From Pseudoalteromonas sp. CO133X (GTDB lineage: Bacteria; Pseudomonadota; Gammaproteobacteria; Enterobacterales; Alteromonadaceae), in the NCBI GenBank assembly GCA_004208945.1, contig SGPE01000009.1:186001-250000 (forward strand): 64,000 nucleotides of DNA. Reading direction: 5' to 3'. Position 1 is the first letter of the stretch. Each line of letters opens with the position of its first letter. The notes under the pieces were generated by a model, which was not told the origin of the DNA, made no database searches, and saw only the letters and a program-made list of their open reading frames with translations. Made by a program: the position numbers and the translations under genes. This document shows positions 47,367 through 57,336 of this stretch, piece by piece.

Positions 47367-48437
47367 CTAATATTGATAGTTAATGTGCTGATAAAAACGC
47401 ACTCGTAAATCTTGTCGAGTTGGGTTGAACGCCAGCTCATCGGTCACTTCATTAATTGCACTTTGAACTTGGTTCATAAACCGACCATAACCAATATCAT
47501 GCTTATCTTTATCTGCGGCTGCAATCACAAAATGTAGCACGTCAACTAAACTATTGGCATTCCAGTAATGCTGTAATTGAGGCTCCTTGGTGTTGCAATC
47601 AAAGGTCAATTTTTGTAGTTCACTGTTGCTTTGAGCATTATCGATATGACTATTGCGCACTATAGGGCGGGTACCATTAGCGATAAAAGCCCCGAGTGTT
47701 AATTGGCGTTTTTCACATGCGCGTTTAAACGCATCAAAAATATATTGATAAAATTGTGTGTAGTTTGCTTCGTTAAGCATATGCTGGAACTGTGTTTTAA
47801 TCGCACGCGTGACTGGAATTGAGAATCCCGCATAGGTCATTTCACTGTGCTCACTTGGTAAGTGACATTGACGAGACTGATAACGAGGGTAGAGGCTTCT
47901 TAATTTATAACCGTAGCTTTCTTTATGGCCTTTTGCTTTTGCAAACATGTCATAAGTAAGATGTTGGTGATCGCGAATTTTTAGTGAAGATTGATTGCTT
48001 AACAGCTTATCTTGTAAGCTGCTAATAACGCGCTGTACTTTATGATGAAACTGGGCTGCATTTGCTCTGATTTCTTCACCGGTTGCTAAGAATAAGAAGC
48101 GAATCTTTTTACATTTTTCATCATCCGAAGCAAATATAGTGTGGGCTTCATGGTATTGAGGATTGTAAAAAAACAGAATTTGTTTAGCGGTTTCTAAGCT
48201 ATATGCTTCATCGTGATAACGAACCACGGGTAGTTTATCATTTGCGATTAGATGAACATTGTGAAGTTCGTATTCGTCGCATAGTGCAAATAATTCCCTT
48301 GCAAGACGCTTATAACTGCAGTTAACTGAGCTAAACTGCGCGAAAAACTCATCGTTTGGTTTAAATTCAACTAGCACATATTGGTTTGCGCGTGCTGAGC
48401 TTGGAATATAGACTCGATGTTGATTGAGCGAAGCCAT
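47367..48437 (-). CDS. Uncharacterised protein, possibly DUF3083
   Basis: Protein of 356 residues that I do not recognise with certainty; it may belong to the DUF3083 family known from Shewanella and Pseudoalteromonas. It is soluble, with no signal peptide or membrane helix, and rich in His, Gln and Tyr. Features seen: start SLNQHRVYIPSSARANQYVL, a Cys pair around KCKK, and many aromatic-flanked helices such as YTQFYQYIFDAFKRACEKR, ending RVRFYQHINYQY. No known catalytic motif is evident. It is convergent with argA and divergent from glnS, so operon context gives no clue. Base composition is like its neighbours, so recent transfer is not suggested. Confidence 0.7.
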   Translation of the reverse strand: MASLNQHRVYIPSSARANQYVLVEFKPNDEFFAQFSSVNCSYKRLARELFALCDEYELHNVHLIANDKLPVVRYHDEAYSLETAKQILFFYNPQYHEAHTIFASDDEKCKKIRFLFLATGEEIRANAAQFHHKVQRVISSLQDKLLSNQSSLKIRDHQHLTYDMFAKAKGHKESYGYKLRSLYPRYQSRQCHLPSEHSEMTYAGFSIPVTRAIKTQFQHMLNEANYTQFYQYIFDAFKRACEKRQLTLGAFIANGTRPIVRNSHIDNAQSNSELQKLTFDCNTKEPQLQHYWNANSLVDVLHFVIAAADKDKHDIGYGRFMNQVQSAINEVTDELAFNPTRQDLRVRFYQHINYQY

Positions 48438-48665
48438 CTTTTTTCCTTATAAAAAGTAAAACTTTCGGGACTATATCGCTACTGGATGATCATTTTATTG
48501 CGTTAGAACAATTTTTTTACCGATTTTGTCGAGTCTGTGAACTATGTATTCAACGATCGGCTTAATATCTTCAATAAACATGATTCAACTACTGTATGTT
48601 AAGGTTTGTTTTTGTAATAATGCATTAGTTTTGTCACCATGCAATATTCAGAGGATTATGCTCCT

Positions 48666-50333
48666 ATGGCGGAAATTGAGAATCGCCCAAGTAACTTTAT
48701 TAGAACGCGTATTGATGAAGATCTCGCAAGCGGTAAGCATGCGACTACGCACACGCGTTTTCCACCAGAACCAAACGGTTTTTTACACATTGGCCATGCA
48801 AAGTCGATTTGCTTAAACTTTGGTATTGCCAAAGATTATCAAGGTCTTTGTAATTTACGTTTTGATGATACGAATCCAGAAAAAGAAGACATCAATTACG
48901 TAAATTCGATTAAAGAAGATGTGCAGTGGTTAGGTTTTAAGTGGGATGGTGAAATCAAGTATTCATCTAACTATTTCGACGCGCTATACGGCTATGCTGT
49001 TGAGCTTATCGAAAAAGGCCTTGCATATGTGTGTTTCTTATCGCCCGATCAAGCGCGTGAATACCGTGGTACGTTAAAAGAGCCAGGTAAAAATAGCCCA
49101 TACCGTGATACATCGATTGAAGAAAACCGAGCGTTATTTGAAAAAATGCGTAATGGCGAATTCAAAGAAGGCGAGTGTGTACTTCGTGCAAAAATCGATA
49201 TGGCAAGCTCATTCATGGTATTACGTGACCCGATTATATATCGTATCCGTTTTGCTCATCACCACCAAACAGGTGATAAGTGGTGCATTTACCCAATGTA
49301 CGACTTTACGCATTGTATTTCTGATGCGCTAGAAGGCATTACACACTCATTATGTACGCTTGAGTTCCAAGATAACCGTCGTTTATACGATTGGGTATTG
49401 GATAACATCAGCCTTAAGTGTCATCCGCAACAAATCGAGTTCTCACGATTAAATCTTGAGTACACCATTATGTCTAAGCGTAAATTAAACGACTTAGTGG
49501 TTAATGGTCATGTTGAAGGGTGGGACGATCCACGTATGCCAACAATTGCTGGTTTACGTCGTCGTGGTTATACACCTGCATCAATACGTGAGTTCTGTTC
49601 TCGCATCGGTATCACCAAGCAAGAAAACATGGTTGAAATGGGTATGCTAGAAGCATGTATCCGTGAAGACCTAAACGAACATGCACCACGTGCAATGGCT
49701 GTTCTTGATCCGGTGAAGATTGTTATCGAAAACTATGATGCAGATAAAGTAGAAACGTTATCTGTTGCAAATCACCCAAATAAAGAAGAGATGGGGCGTC
49801 GTGATGTGCCTTTCACTCGTGAACTTTATATCGAGCGTGAAGACTTCCGTGAAGAAGCAAATAACAAGTTCAAGCGTTTAGTTCTTGATAAAGAAGTACG
49901 TTTACGTGGTGCTTATGTAATTAAAGCTGAGCGCGTTGAAAAAGACGAAAACGGCGAAATTACAACTATCTTCTGTTCTTACGATCCAGAAACTCTGGGT
50001 AAAAACCCAAGTGATGGCCGTAAGGTTAAAGGTGTAATTCACTGGGTATCAGCAAGTGAATCAATCACAGCTGAAGTGCGTTTATACGACCGCTTATTCA
50101 ACGTACCAAACCCAGCTGCTGCAGAAGACTTTAACGCAACTTTGAACCCAGAGTCACTCGTAGTGCTTGCGAACGCTAAAGTTGAGCCGTCACTTGCCAA
50201 CGCACAAGCCGAGCAGGGCTTCCAGTTTGAGCGTATGGGTTACTTCTGTCGTGATAGCAAAGCTGAAACATTAGTATTCAATCAAACTGTGGGTCTTCGT
50301 GATTCATGGGCGAAGATTGAACAAAAAGGCTAA
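48666..50333 (+). CDS. glnS: Glutaminyl-tRNA synthetase
   Basis: Class I aminoacyl-tRNA synthetase of 555 residues, charging tRNA-Gln with glutamine. ATG 48666 gives the family N-terminus [26 protein letters not shown] at 48650-48655 is the RBS, and the in-frame ATG at 48639 would only add nine unrelated residues. HIGH motif is in [15 protein letters not shown] and the KMSKS counterpart in IMSKRKLN. The C-terminal anticodon-binding barrels follow (about 340-555). Ended by a strong terminator. Confidence 0.97.
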   Translation: MAEIENRPSNFIRTRIDEDLASGKHATTHTRFPPEPNGFLHIGHAKSICLNFGIAKDYQGLCNLRFDDTNPEKEDINYVNSIKEDVQWLGFKWDGEIKYSSNYFDALYGYAVELIEKGLAYVCFLSPDQAREYRGTLKEPGKNSPYRDTSIEENRALFEKMRNGEFKEGECVLRAKIDMASSFMVLRDPIIYRIRFAHHHQTGDKWCIYPMYDFTHCISDALEGITHSLCTLEFQDNRRLYDWVLDNISLKCHPQQIEFSRLNLEYTIMSKRKLNDLVVNGHVEGWDDPRMPTIAGLRRRGYTPASIREFCSRIGITKQENMVEMGMLEACIREDLNEHAPRAMAVLDPVKIVIENYDADKVETLSVANHPNKEEMGRRDVPFTRELYIEREDFREEANNKFKRLVLDKEVRLRGAYVIKAERVEKDENGEITTIFCSYDPETLGKNPSDGRKVKGVIHWVSASESITAEVRLYDRLFNVPNPAAAEDFNATLNPESLVVLANAKVEPSLANAQAEQGFQFERMGYFCRDSKAETLVFNQTVGLRDSWAKIEQKG

Positions 50334-50363
50334 TAGCTAATCTATTAAGTTTCTAAACTTAAT

Positions 50364-50401
50364 AAAAAACCCTTTCACTTTTAAAGTGAAAGGGTTTTTT
50401 T
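50364..50401. terminator. Bidirectional terminator, glnS and TonB receptor
   Basis: AAAAAACCCTTTCACTT (50364-50380) and AAGTGAAAGGGTTTTTT (50384-50400) form a long stem with a short loop and T-runs on both strands. A 9 bp palindrome at 50344-50363 lies just before it. Confidence 0.92.
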
Positions 50402-50418
50402 ATAACCATTAAAAGCGA

Positions 50419-52824
50419 TTAGAAATAACCGCGAATACCCAAGCTGAAGTTACGACCAGGTAATGGTGCTTTTTCTTTAATAAATGAACTGTGTACGAAA
50501 CCTAATTCATCGGTTAAGTTGTCAACATTAATATAAAGCTGTGTATCAACGGGGCCTAAATCAAGTTGGTAGTTAGCTGATGCATCAAACAATGTGTAAC
50601 CATCTGTTTTTGTTTCATAGGCTGTGATATCTGACTGCTCAAAATAATGTGTACCTGTTAAGCTAAATTGCCAATCTGCAAATGTATATTGTAATTCAGA
50701 GCCAAGTTTATTGGCTGGCACACGCGGCAAATAGCCTTCACCATCTTTTAATTTTGCGGTTGTTGAATCACCAAATACTTTTACCAACGCACTCGGTGTA
50801 ACTTGGTAATGAACATCAAACTCAACACCGTAAAGTTTTGCATCTTTACTCGCGAATTGATAAACCGCCATTGCATCTTCATCAGCATCAGCTGCTGATT
50901 CTAACCCGTGCTCTTCATCAAATACTAAGCCTGTATTTTGTTGGTAGTAGTAGTTTTCAATATCGTTATAGAAGAAATTAACTGTGTAACCAAAATCGCC
51001 AATAAAACGGCGGAAGCTTAAATCAAAATTGGTGGCAGTTTCTTGATCAATATTTTCCGGTTCAAAATGAATTTCACCATCTTCAATGTGATAACCAAGG
51101 CCTAATTCATAGGTACTAGTAGCAATGTGCACACCATTTGATAGTAGCTCAGCACTGAGTGGTGCACGCTCTGAACGTGACACACTTAGAGCTACACTTT
51201 GACCTTCTTGATATTGCCAAATCGCACCTGCAGATAAGCTAAGGTTAGTGAAATCTTCGCTGTAGCTGATAATTTCAGCTTCTTCGTGTGTTTCTTCCTC
51301 GTGGTCATCTTCATGATCGTGATGGTGTTCACTCATGGTGACATCAGAGTCAATTTTGTAATCTTCGATTCGTGCACCGAGCTCAACCGTAACGTCACCA
51401 AATTGTCTTTCTTCGAGTAAAAATAATGCGTTTGAAGTTGTGGTACTAGCAGGGGTAAAGGCTTCTTCACCGTCTGCATCATAATCAGACTCATAAAAGT
51501 GATAGCCTGCTATGCCATGCCACTGTCCTAATTTATGCTCAATGGTGGCACGTGCTTCTGTTGTTTCGTTATGAAAAACAGTGCCGATTTCTCCACCTTC
51601 AATTTCAGCATGTTGATAATCAGTGTAACCGACACGAAGCGTAATATTTTCGATCCAGTTATCGTGCAGCGCATAGCTCATGTAACCTTGCCAACGATCT
51701 TGCTCTAATTGTGCAAAAACAGACTCTTCATGTTCTTCTTCACCTTCATGATGCTCACCTTCTTCATGCTCGTCATGTTCATGATGATGGTGTTCATGAG
51801 CTGGAATACCATAGTCAGTTTCAATACGACCATAGGACATGCCTACCGTTAAATGTTCACCTACATAGCTAGTACCAAAATTTAGAGTTTCGCTGTCGAT
51901 AAATGTGTTTTCTACGCTGTTAGCTGTTTCGTGCTCTTCATGCTCTTCACCTTCATGTTCTTCGTGCTCTTCAGGAAGCTCGAAGGTAGGTGTTTCATAA
52001 TCGTGGCCTTTACGCTTAGTTCCGTCAAAATGGAAATTAAATCCGTTATTACCCGTTTCTAATTTAGCGGCGTAGGTATTGGTATTTGATACTGTATCGT
52101 GAGTGTATTGAGCAGCACCGGTTAAAGACTCGATGTTATCGGTAGGAATACGGTTATCAACAACGTTCACCACACCACCAATCGCGCCTGAGCCATAAAG
52201 TAGGGTAGCAGGGCCACGAAGTACTTCGATTTGTTCTGCAGCTAAGCTGTCGTTAGATGTGGCGTGATCTGGGCCAATACGTGAGGCATCGCTGCTATCA
52301 AGACCATTTTGGGTGATTTTTACACGTGGACCATCTAAGCCACGAATAATTGGGCTTGATGAAACTGGGCCAAAATAGCTCGCATTCACACCAGGTAAGC
52401 CTTTTAGTGTTTCACCTAAAGTTGGCTTGGCTTTGTTTTTTAAATTATCACCAGCAAGTACATTAACCGGTGAGATCATCTCTAAACTATTTTTATGTAG
52501 GGCTGACGCATAAACAACAACAGTTTCAACTGACGTCGGTGTTAGATTGACGACAACTGATTGGCTGTCACCAGAAATTTCTATACGTTTATCAATGTAG
52601 TTGTCTTTACTTATGTGGAGTTGGCCTTTGTTATCTACATCAATTTTAAATTGACCTGATTTGTCCGTTACCACTGTTTGTGATTTACCGTGAACATGAA
52701 CTTCGGCATTTGCAATGGGTTGTTGCTTATCGTCTAGAACTTGACCTGAGATAACAGCTGCAAAGCTTGAATGTGAAAATAAAGCTGCTGCAACGGCACT
52801 TGAAAGTACTGTAAGTTTATTCAT
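50419..52824 (-). CDS. TonB-dependent receptor, ZnuD-like (zinc)
   Basis: Outer-membrane TonB-dependent receptor of 801 residues. The ATG at 52824 is chosen over the longer frame because AGGA precedes it and it begins a good signal peptide (MNKLTVLSSAVAAALFSHSS, cleavage near FAA). Order: carboxypeptidase-regulatory-like domain (about 25-100), plug (about 125-230) with GLDGPRVKITQNGLDSSDAS and LRGPATLLYGSGAIGGVVN, then the barrel, ending in FSLGIRGYF. Three very His/Glu/Asp-rich loops (about 281-305, 338-361 and 496-515) suggest zinc capture, as in Neisseria ZnuD. Two Zur-like boxes in the promoter agree. Heme or another divalent metal is a less likely cargo. Confidence 0.9.
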   Translation of the reverse strand: MNKLTVLSSAVAAALFSHSSFAAVISGQVLDDKQQPIANAEVHVHGKSQTVVTDKSGQFKIDVDNKGQLHISKDNYIDKRIEISGDSQSVVVNLTPTSVETVVVYASALHKNSLEMISPVNVLAGDNLKNKAKPTLGETLKGLPGVNASYFGPVSSSPIIRGLDGPRVKITQNGLDSSDASRIGPDHATSNDSLAAEQIEVLRGPATLLYGSGAIGGVVNVVDNRIPTDNIESLTGAAQYTHDTVSNTNTYAAKLETGNNGFNFHFDGTKRKGHDYETPTFELPEEHEEHEGEEHEEHETANSVENTFIDSETLNFGTSYVGEHLTVGMSYGRIETDYGIPAHEHHHHEHDEHEEGEHHEGEEEHEESVFAQLEQDRWQGYMSYALHDNWIENITLRVGYTDYQHAEIEGGEIGTVFHNETTEARATIEHKLGQWHGIAGYHFYESDYDADGEEAFTPASTTTSNALFLLEERQFGDVTVELGARIEDYKIDSDVTMSEHHHDHEDDHEEETHEEAEIISYSEDFTNLSLSAGAIWQYQEGQSVALSVSRSERAPLSAELLSNGVHIATSTYELGLGYHIEDGEIHFEPENIDQETATNFDLSFRRFIGDFGYTVNFFYNDIENYYYQQNTGLVFDEEHGLESAADADEDAMAVYQFASKDAKLYGVEFDVHYQVTPSALVKVFGDSTTAKLKDGEGYLPRVPANKLGSELQYTFADWQFSLTGTHYFEQSDITAYETKTDGYTLFDASANYQLDLGPVDTQLYINVDNLTDELGFVHSSFIKEKAPLPGRNFSLGIRGYF

Positions 52825-52858
52825 CGTTCCTACTTCTGAGTTTATTATTAATAATCTT

Positions 52859-52871
52859 GATATAATATAAC
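52859..52871 (-). promoter_or_regulatory. Zur-like box 2 overlapping the receptor -10
   Basis: GATATAATATAAC matches the Zur core GTTATANTATAAC at all but one position. On the minus strand it contains the predicted -10 TATATT (52869-52864), 17 bp from a -35 TTGTTT (52892-52887). Confidence 0.6.
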
Positions 52872-52896
52872 ACCTCATTTATGGCAAAACAATGAC

Positions 52897-52909
52897 GTTA
52901 TAGTATAAC
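52897..52909 (-). promoter_or_regulatory. Zur-like box 1, perfect dyad
   Basis: GTTATAGTATAAC is a perfect 6-1-6 inverted repeat matching the gammaproteobacterial Zur core. It lies just upstream of the predicted -35 of the TonB receptor and 38 bp from box 2, centre to centre. Confidence 0.7.
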
Positions 52910-52980
52910 TTTAGTTTTGTCGCTATTTACCATACATCCGCTATACTCAATACACCTTACTCGTGTAAAGGTTTATAGCT

Positions 52981-53508
52981 ATGTCTGATAAAAATAGGGT
53001 ATTCAAGGCACAATTTAGTATTGCTGACTTACGCCAGCACCGTAATCATTCTACGGTATTTACTACTGCGTGCGAGCGCTCAGAAAGCTACCAGCACTTT
53101 GTTCTTAAATTATTAAGTTATTGTGTATTTTCATATAATGAGGATGCTGTGCTTAATGCAAAATCAGATCGTTCAGAGCCTGATGTTGCTATTAAAGCAT
53201 TAGATGAGCACTATATAACTTGGTTAGCCGTTGATGAACCCGATTTTCCCACTCTCAGTAAAATGGCGAAAAGGGTGGATGAATTATGGGTAGTGACAAC
53301 ATTGGATGGTGATTGGCTGAATGAATATCAGCATTCACTTGAACTGATCAGCAATGGACATTTGATTGCCTTCGATCATCAATTTATCGATGATTTAGCG
53401 TCGCACCTAACTAAAAACCTACAGTGGGATGTCACTATTGATGAGCATGCAATCAGTGTTGCAGATAAGCTTGGTTTTTATCAGAGTAAGCAATTAGTGT
53501 GGCATTAA
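52981..53508 (+). CDS. yaeQ: YaeQ family protein
   Basis: Cytoplasmic protein of 175 residues of the YaeQ family, whose structure resembles the PD-(D/E)XK nuclease fold though no activity is established. Family landmarks: KAQFSIADLRQH at the N-terminus, SESYQHFVLKLLSYCVFSYN, then SDRSEPDVAIKALDEHYITW, in which the Glu-Pro-Asp segment matches the fold's catalytic-site region. TATACT at 52942-52947 is a possible -10. Divergent from the zinc receptor; its 3' end overlaps convergent yfaE by 4 bp. Confidence 0.88.
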   Translation: MSDKNRVFKAQFSIADLRQHRNHSTVFTTACERSESYQHFVLKLLSYCVFSYNEDAVLNAKSDRSEPDVAIKALDEHYITWLAVDEPDFPTLSKMAKRVDELWVVTTLDGDWLNEYQHSLELISNGHLIAFDHQFIDDLASHLTKNLQWDVTIDEHAISVADKLGFYQSKQLVWH

Positions 53509-53777
53509 AGCTCAATGGTTATCTTACCATTGGGCTTACTGCAACATAGTAAAACTTCGCCTTCTCGCACAAAAGCAAGCGGCTCTTGATTATACTTGAC
53601 ACTCCCTTCAACTAATTTTGCACGGCATGCACCGCAGTAACCTTCTCGGCATTGGTAGGGGACATCTATTTTTTGTTGTTCTAGGCATTCAAGGAGAGAT
53701 GAACAGCCAGAATCAAACTCTACATTCTGGCTGTCTGTTCCTGCAAGGATAACCTGTGCAGTGGTGTTAGTGCTCAT
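53505..53777 (-). CDS. yfaE: 2Fe-2S ferredoxin YfaE, NrdB maintenance
   Basis: Small plant-type 2Fe-2S ferredoxin of 90 residues. Cluster ligands are in CREGYCGACRAKL plus the later LLCCSKPNG. In E. coli YfaE supplies electrons to rebuild the diferric-tyrosyl cofactor of NrdB. Its ATG overlaps the nrdB stop by one base, supporting that role. The 3' end overlaps yaeQ by 4 bp. Confidence 0.94.
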   Translation of the reverse strand: MSTNTTAQVILAGTDSQNVEFDSGCSSLLECLEQQKIDVPYQCREGYCGACRAKLVEGSVKYNQEPLAFVREGEVLLCCSKPNGKITIEL

Positions 53778-54907
53778 TACAGGTCGAAGTCACCAAAGTC
53801 AGATGCATCAACTTGAGAGTCGATTTGACCAACTAAATAAGAGCTAATTTCAGCTTCTTGAGGGGCAACTTGTACATTGTCTGATACCAACCAAGAGTTG
53901 ATCCAAGGGATAGGATTGCTCTTACTTTCAAACTGAGCAGGTAAGCCTACTGCAGTCATACGTGCATTAGTAATGTATTCAACGTATTGGCATAAGATAT
54001 CTTTATTCAGACCAATCATAGAACCATCTTTGAACAGGTATTCTGCCCAATCTTTTTCTTGCTCAGCAGCTTCGACAAACATTTGAATTGCTTCTTCGCG
54101 GCATTGTGCAGCAACGATCGCCATTTCTGGGTCGTCCTTACCATCTTGCATAATGTTCAGAATGTGCTGCGTGCCAGACAAGTGAAGTGCTTCATCACGG
54201 GCGATTAGCTTGATGATTTTCGCATTACCTTCCATTAATTCACGCTCAGCGAAAGCGAATGAACACGCAAAACTTACGTAAAAACGAATGGCTTCTAAGA
54301 TGTTCACCGACATCATAGCAAGATAAAGCTGCTTTTTAAGATCAAATAAGCTTACTTTAATTTCTTTCCCATTAATAACATGCTTACCTTCACCATATAA
54401 ATTATATAGCGATACCATGTTGATTAAGTCATCATAGTATTTAGTAACCGCATCAGCACGCTCACTGATTTTTTCATTGCTTACAATATCATCGAAGATA
54501 AGCTCGGGAGACTGCGTTACGTTACGAATAATATGCGTATAAGAACGGCTGTGAATAGTCTCGCTGAATGCCCATGTTTCGATCCATGTTTCAAGCTCAG
54601 GGATTGATACAATCGGCAGTAAGGCAACATTTGGAGAGCGACCTTGCACACTATCAAGTAGTGTTTGATATTTTAGGTTACTCAAGAAAATGTGTTTTTC
54701 ATGATCAGGAAGCGCTTGGAAATCTAAGCGATCTTTACTTACGTCAACCTCTTCTGGGCGCCAGAAAAACGATAATTGTTTTTCGATTAGCTTTTCGAAA
54801 ATAGGGTACTTTTGTTGATCGTAACGTGACACGTTTACCGTTTGGCCGAAAAACATCGGTTCTTGTAATTGGTTATTATGGTTTCGACTAAAAGTTGTAT
54901 ATGACAT
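53777..54907 (-). CDS. nrdB: Ribonucleotide reductase class Ia, beta subunit
   Basis: Small subunit of class Ia ribonucleotide reductase, 376 residues, which holds the diiron-tyrosyl radical. Diiron-ligand regions are [39 protein letters not shown] and [14 protein letters not shown]. The C-terminus [11 protein letters not shown] is the tail that docks to NrdA. N-terminal [20 protein letters not shown] is typical. Lies 70 bp after nrdA with an intercistronic hairpin between. Confidence 0.98.
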   Translation of the reverse strand: MSYTTFSRNHNNQLQEPMFFGQTVNVSRYDQQKYPIFEKLIEKQLSFFWRPEEVDVSKDRLDFQALPDHEKHIFLSNLKYQTLLDSVQGRSPNVALLPIVSIPELETWIETWAFSETIHSRSYTHIIRNVTQSPELIFDDIVSNEKISERADAVTKYYDDLINMVSLYNLYGEGKHVINGKEIKVSLFDLKKQLYLAMMSVNILEAIRFYVSFACSFAFAERELMEGNAKIIKLIARDEALHLSGTQHILNIMQDGKDDPEMAIVAAQCREEAIQMFVEAAEQEKDWAEYLFKDGSMIGLNKDILCQYVEYITNARMTAVGLPAQFESKSNPIPWINSWLVSDNVQVAPQEAEISSYLVGQIDSQVDASDFGDFDL

Positions 54908-54933
54908 AGTGATTTCTCAAAAAACAGTCAGGA

Positions 54934-54960
54934 CAAAGCGGGCTAATGAGCCCGCCTTTG
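54934..54960 (-). terminator. Intercistronic hairpin between nrdA and nrdB
   Basis: CAAAG-CGGGCT and AGCCCG-C-CTTTG (54934-54960) form an 11 bp stem with one bulged base and an AATG loop. On the minus strand only a short T-rich run follows. It may be a partial terminator or an mRNA stability or processing element between the two subunit genes. Confidence 0.5.
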
Positions 54961-54977
54961 TTATGTTATTAATTTAA

Positions 54978-57263
54978 TTAGATTTTACAAGCGCCGCCTG
55001 CACAACTGTCATCTTCAACCTCAGGTGTCAACTCATCTTGAGAGTCAGATGCACCGTCACGGGTGTTGTGATAGTACAGGGTTTTAACACCGAGTTTATA
55101 CGCAGTTAGTAAATCTTTTAATAGCACCTTCATAGGTACTTTACCGCCTTCGTACTTAGATGGATCATAGTTCGTGTTTGCAGAGATCGTTTGGTCAACG
55201 AATTTTTGCATAATACCAACAAGTTGTAAGTAACCATCGTTTGAAGGAATATCCCACAGTAGCTCGTAGTTATCTTTCAGATTTTCATACTCTGGTACTA
55301 CTTGCTTTAAGATACCATCTTTACTTGCTTTAACACTGATATGGCCACGTGGTGGTTCAATACCATTTGTTGCATTAGAGATTTGCGATGATGTCTCTGA
55401 AGGCATTAGTGCAGACAGCGTCGAGTTACGCATACCGTGCTCTTTAATGCTTTCGCGTAATGAATCCCAATCTAAGTGAAGTGGCTCTTCACAGAACTGA
55501 TCAAGGTCACGCTTGTAAGTATCTGTTGGCATAATGCCTTGAGAATACGTAGTCTCATTAAATTTCGGACATGCACCACGTTCTTTCGCTAACTCATTTG
55601 ACGCTTTCATTAGGTAATATTGAATTGCTTCAAATGTTTTGTGAGTCAGCGCATTTGCACTGCCGTCTGAGTAACGCTTGCCATTTTTCGCTAAGTAGTA
55701 AGCAAAGTTAATTACACCAATACCTAACGTACGACGACCCATAGTCGCGTTTTTAGCTGCTGGAACAGGGTAGTCTTGGAAATCAAGTAAGTTATCAAGC
55801 GCACGAACTGCAAGTTCAGCAAGCTCTTCTAATTCATCAAGTGATTCAATTGCACCTAAGTTAAACGCAGACAAAGTACACAGTGCAATTTCACCTTCTT
55901 CATCCATTACATTGCTAAGTGGCTTAGTTGGTAATGCAATTTCTAAACATAGGTTAGATTGACGAATTGGTGCCACAGTCGAAATGAACGGGCTGTGTGT
56001 ATTACAGTGGTCAACGTTTTGTAAGTAGATACGACCTGTGCTTGCACGCTCTTGTGCAAACATTGAGAATAACTCAATCGCTTTAATACGTTTTTTGCGA
56101 ATTGACTCATCTTGCTCGTACTTAACATATAGCTCATCAAACTTCGCTTGATCTTCAAAAAATGCGTCATATAGACCAGGTACATCTGATGGGCTAAATA
56201 AAGTGATGTAATCATCTTTAATTAAACGGCTGTACATTAATTTGTTGAACTGTACACCGTAGTCAAGGTGACGAACACGGTTATCATCAACACCACGGTT
56301 GTTCTTAAGAACTAATAAGTTTTCAACTTCTAAGTGCCATAATGGGTAGAATAGGGTTGCTGCGCCGCCGCGTACACCACCTTGTGAACAGCTTTTAACC
56401 GCTGTTTGGAAATGCTTATAAAACGGGATACAACCTGTGTGGTACGCTTCACCGTTGCGAATTGGGCTGCCAAGTGCACGAATGCGACCCGCATTAATAC
56501 CAATCCCTGCACGTTGCGATACATACTTAACAATCGCAGACGATGTCGCATTGATAGAATCTAGGCTATCACCACACTCGATAAGTACACATGAGCTGAA
56601 CTGGCGCGTAGGCGTACGCACACCGGCCATGATTGGTGTTGGTAATGAAATCTTGAATGTAGATACTGCATCATAAAAGCGCTTGATGTAGTCAAGACGC
56701 GTCTCTTTTGGATAATCAGAGAATAAGCTTGCAGCAACTAAGATATATAAAAACTGTGCACTTTCGTAAATTTCACCAGTAACACGGTTTTGAACCAAAT
56801 ATTTCCCTTCTAGCTGTTTTACAGCAGCATAGCTGAAGTTTAAGTCGCGGTTGTGATCAATATAAGAATCTAACTCATCGATTTCTTGCTCGGTATAATC
56901 AACAAGTAAGTGTTGATCATAACGTTTGTCTTCAACTAATTTCGTGATGTGATCATATAAGCGTGGTGGCTCAAATTGGCCGTACGCTTTTTTACGTAAA
57001 TGGAATACAGCTAATCGAGCAGCAAGGTATTGGTAGTCAGGCGTATCTTTAGAGATCTGATCAGCTGCCGCTTTGATGATAGTTTCATGAATGTCATCGG
57101 TACGAATTCCATCGTAAAATTGAATATGTGATTTTAATTCAACTTGCGAGACAGACACGTTATTTAGACCTTCGGCGGCCCAAGCGATCACGCGATGGAT
57201 CTTATCTAGATCAAGTGACTCTTTACGGCCGTCACGTTTGCTTACAGATAGCTGTTGGTTCAT
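54978..57263 (-). CDS. nrdA: Ribonucleotide reductase class Ia, alpha subunit
   Basis: Large catalytic subunit of class Ia ribonucleotide reductase, 761 residues, which reduces ribonucleoside diphosphates. The N-terminal ATP-cone (about 1-95) begins SVSKRDGRKESLDLDKIHRV and binds ATP/dATP for activity control. Catalytic stretches include TRQFSSCVLIECGDS, the NLCLEIALPT finger-loop region, and the C-terminal redox pair in DDSCAGGACKI. Upstream are seven NrdR-like boxes and two DnaA boxes. The order nrdA-nrdB-yfaE equals E. coli. Confidence 0.98.
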   Translation of the reverse strand: MNQQLSVSKRDGRKESLDLDKIHRVIAWAAEGLNNVSVSQVELKSHIQFYDGIRTDDIHETIIKAAADQISKDTPDYQYLAARLAVFHLRKKAYGQFEPPRLYDHITKLVEDKRYDQHLLVDYTEQEIDELDSYIDHNRDLNFSYAAVKQLEGKYLVQNRVTGEIYESAQFLYILVAASLFSDYPKETRLDYIKRFYDAVSTFKISLPTPIMAGVRTPTRQFSSCVLIECGDSLDSINATSSAIVKYVSQRAGIGINAGRIRALGSPIRNGEAYHTGCIPFYKHFQTAVKSCSQGGVRGGAATLFYPLWHLEVENLLVLKNNRGVDDNRVRHLDYGVQFNKLMYSRLIKDDYITLFSPSDVPGLYDAFFEDQAKFDELYVKYEQDESIRKKRIKAIELFSMFAQERASTGRIYLQNVDHCNTHSPFISTVAPIRQSNLCLEIALPTKPLSNVMDEEGEIALCTLSAFNLGAIESLDELEELAELAVRALDNLLDFQDYPVPAAKNATMGRRTLGIGVINFAYYLAKNGKRYSDGSANALTHKTFEAIQYYLMKASNELAKERGACPKFNETTYSQGIMPTDTYKRDLDQFCEEPLHLDWDSLRESIKEHGMRNSTLSALMPSETSSQISNATNGIEPPRGHISVKASKDGILKQVVPEYENLKDNYELLWDIPSNDGYLQLVGIMQKFVDQTISANTNYDPSKYEGGKVPMKVLLKDLLTAYKLGVKTLYYHNTRDGASDSQDELTPEVEDDSCAGGACKI

Positions 57264-57336
57264 AGTCTTGCCTGTATTCCTTGGGAAATTATATTTTTAG
57301 TGAAAACTTATTCTTCAGTATAATTTTTATTATTAA

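Noticed and set aside
50344..50363. Palindrome ATTAAGTTT/AAACTTAAT as a separate regulatory site
   Set aside because: It lies between two convergent stops directly beside a strong terminator, is AT-rich, and needs no separate role.
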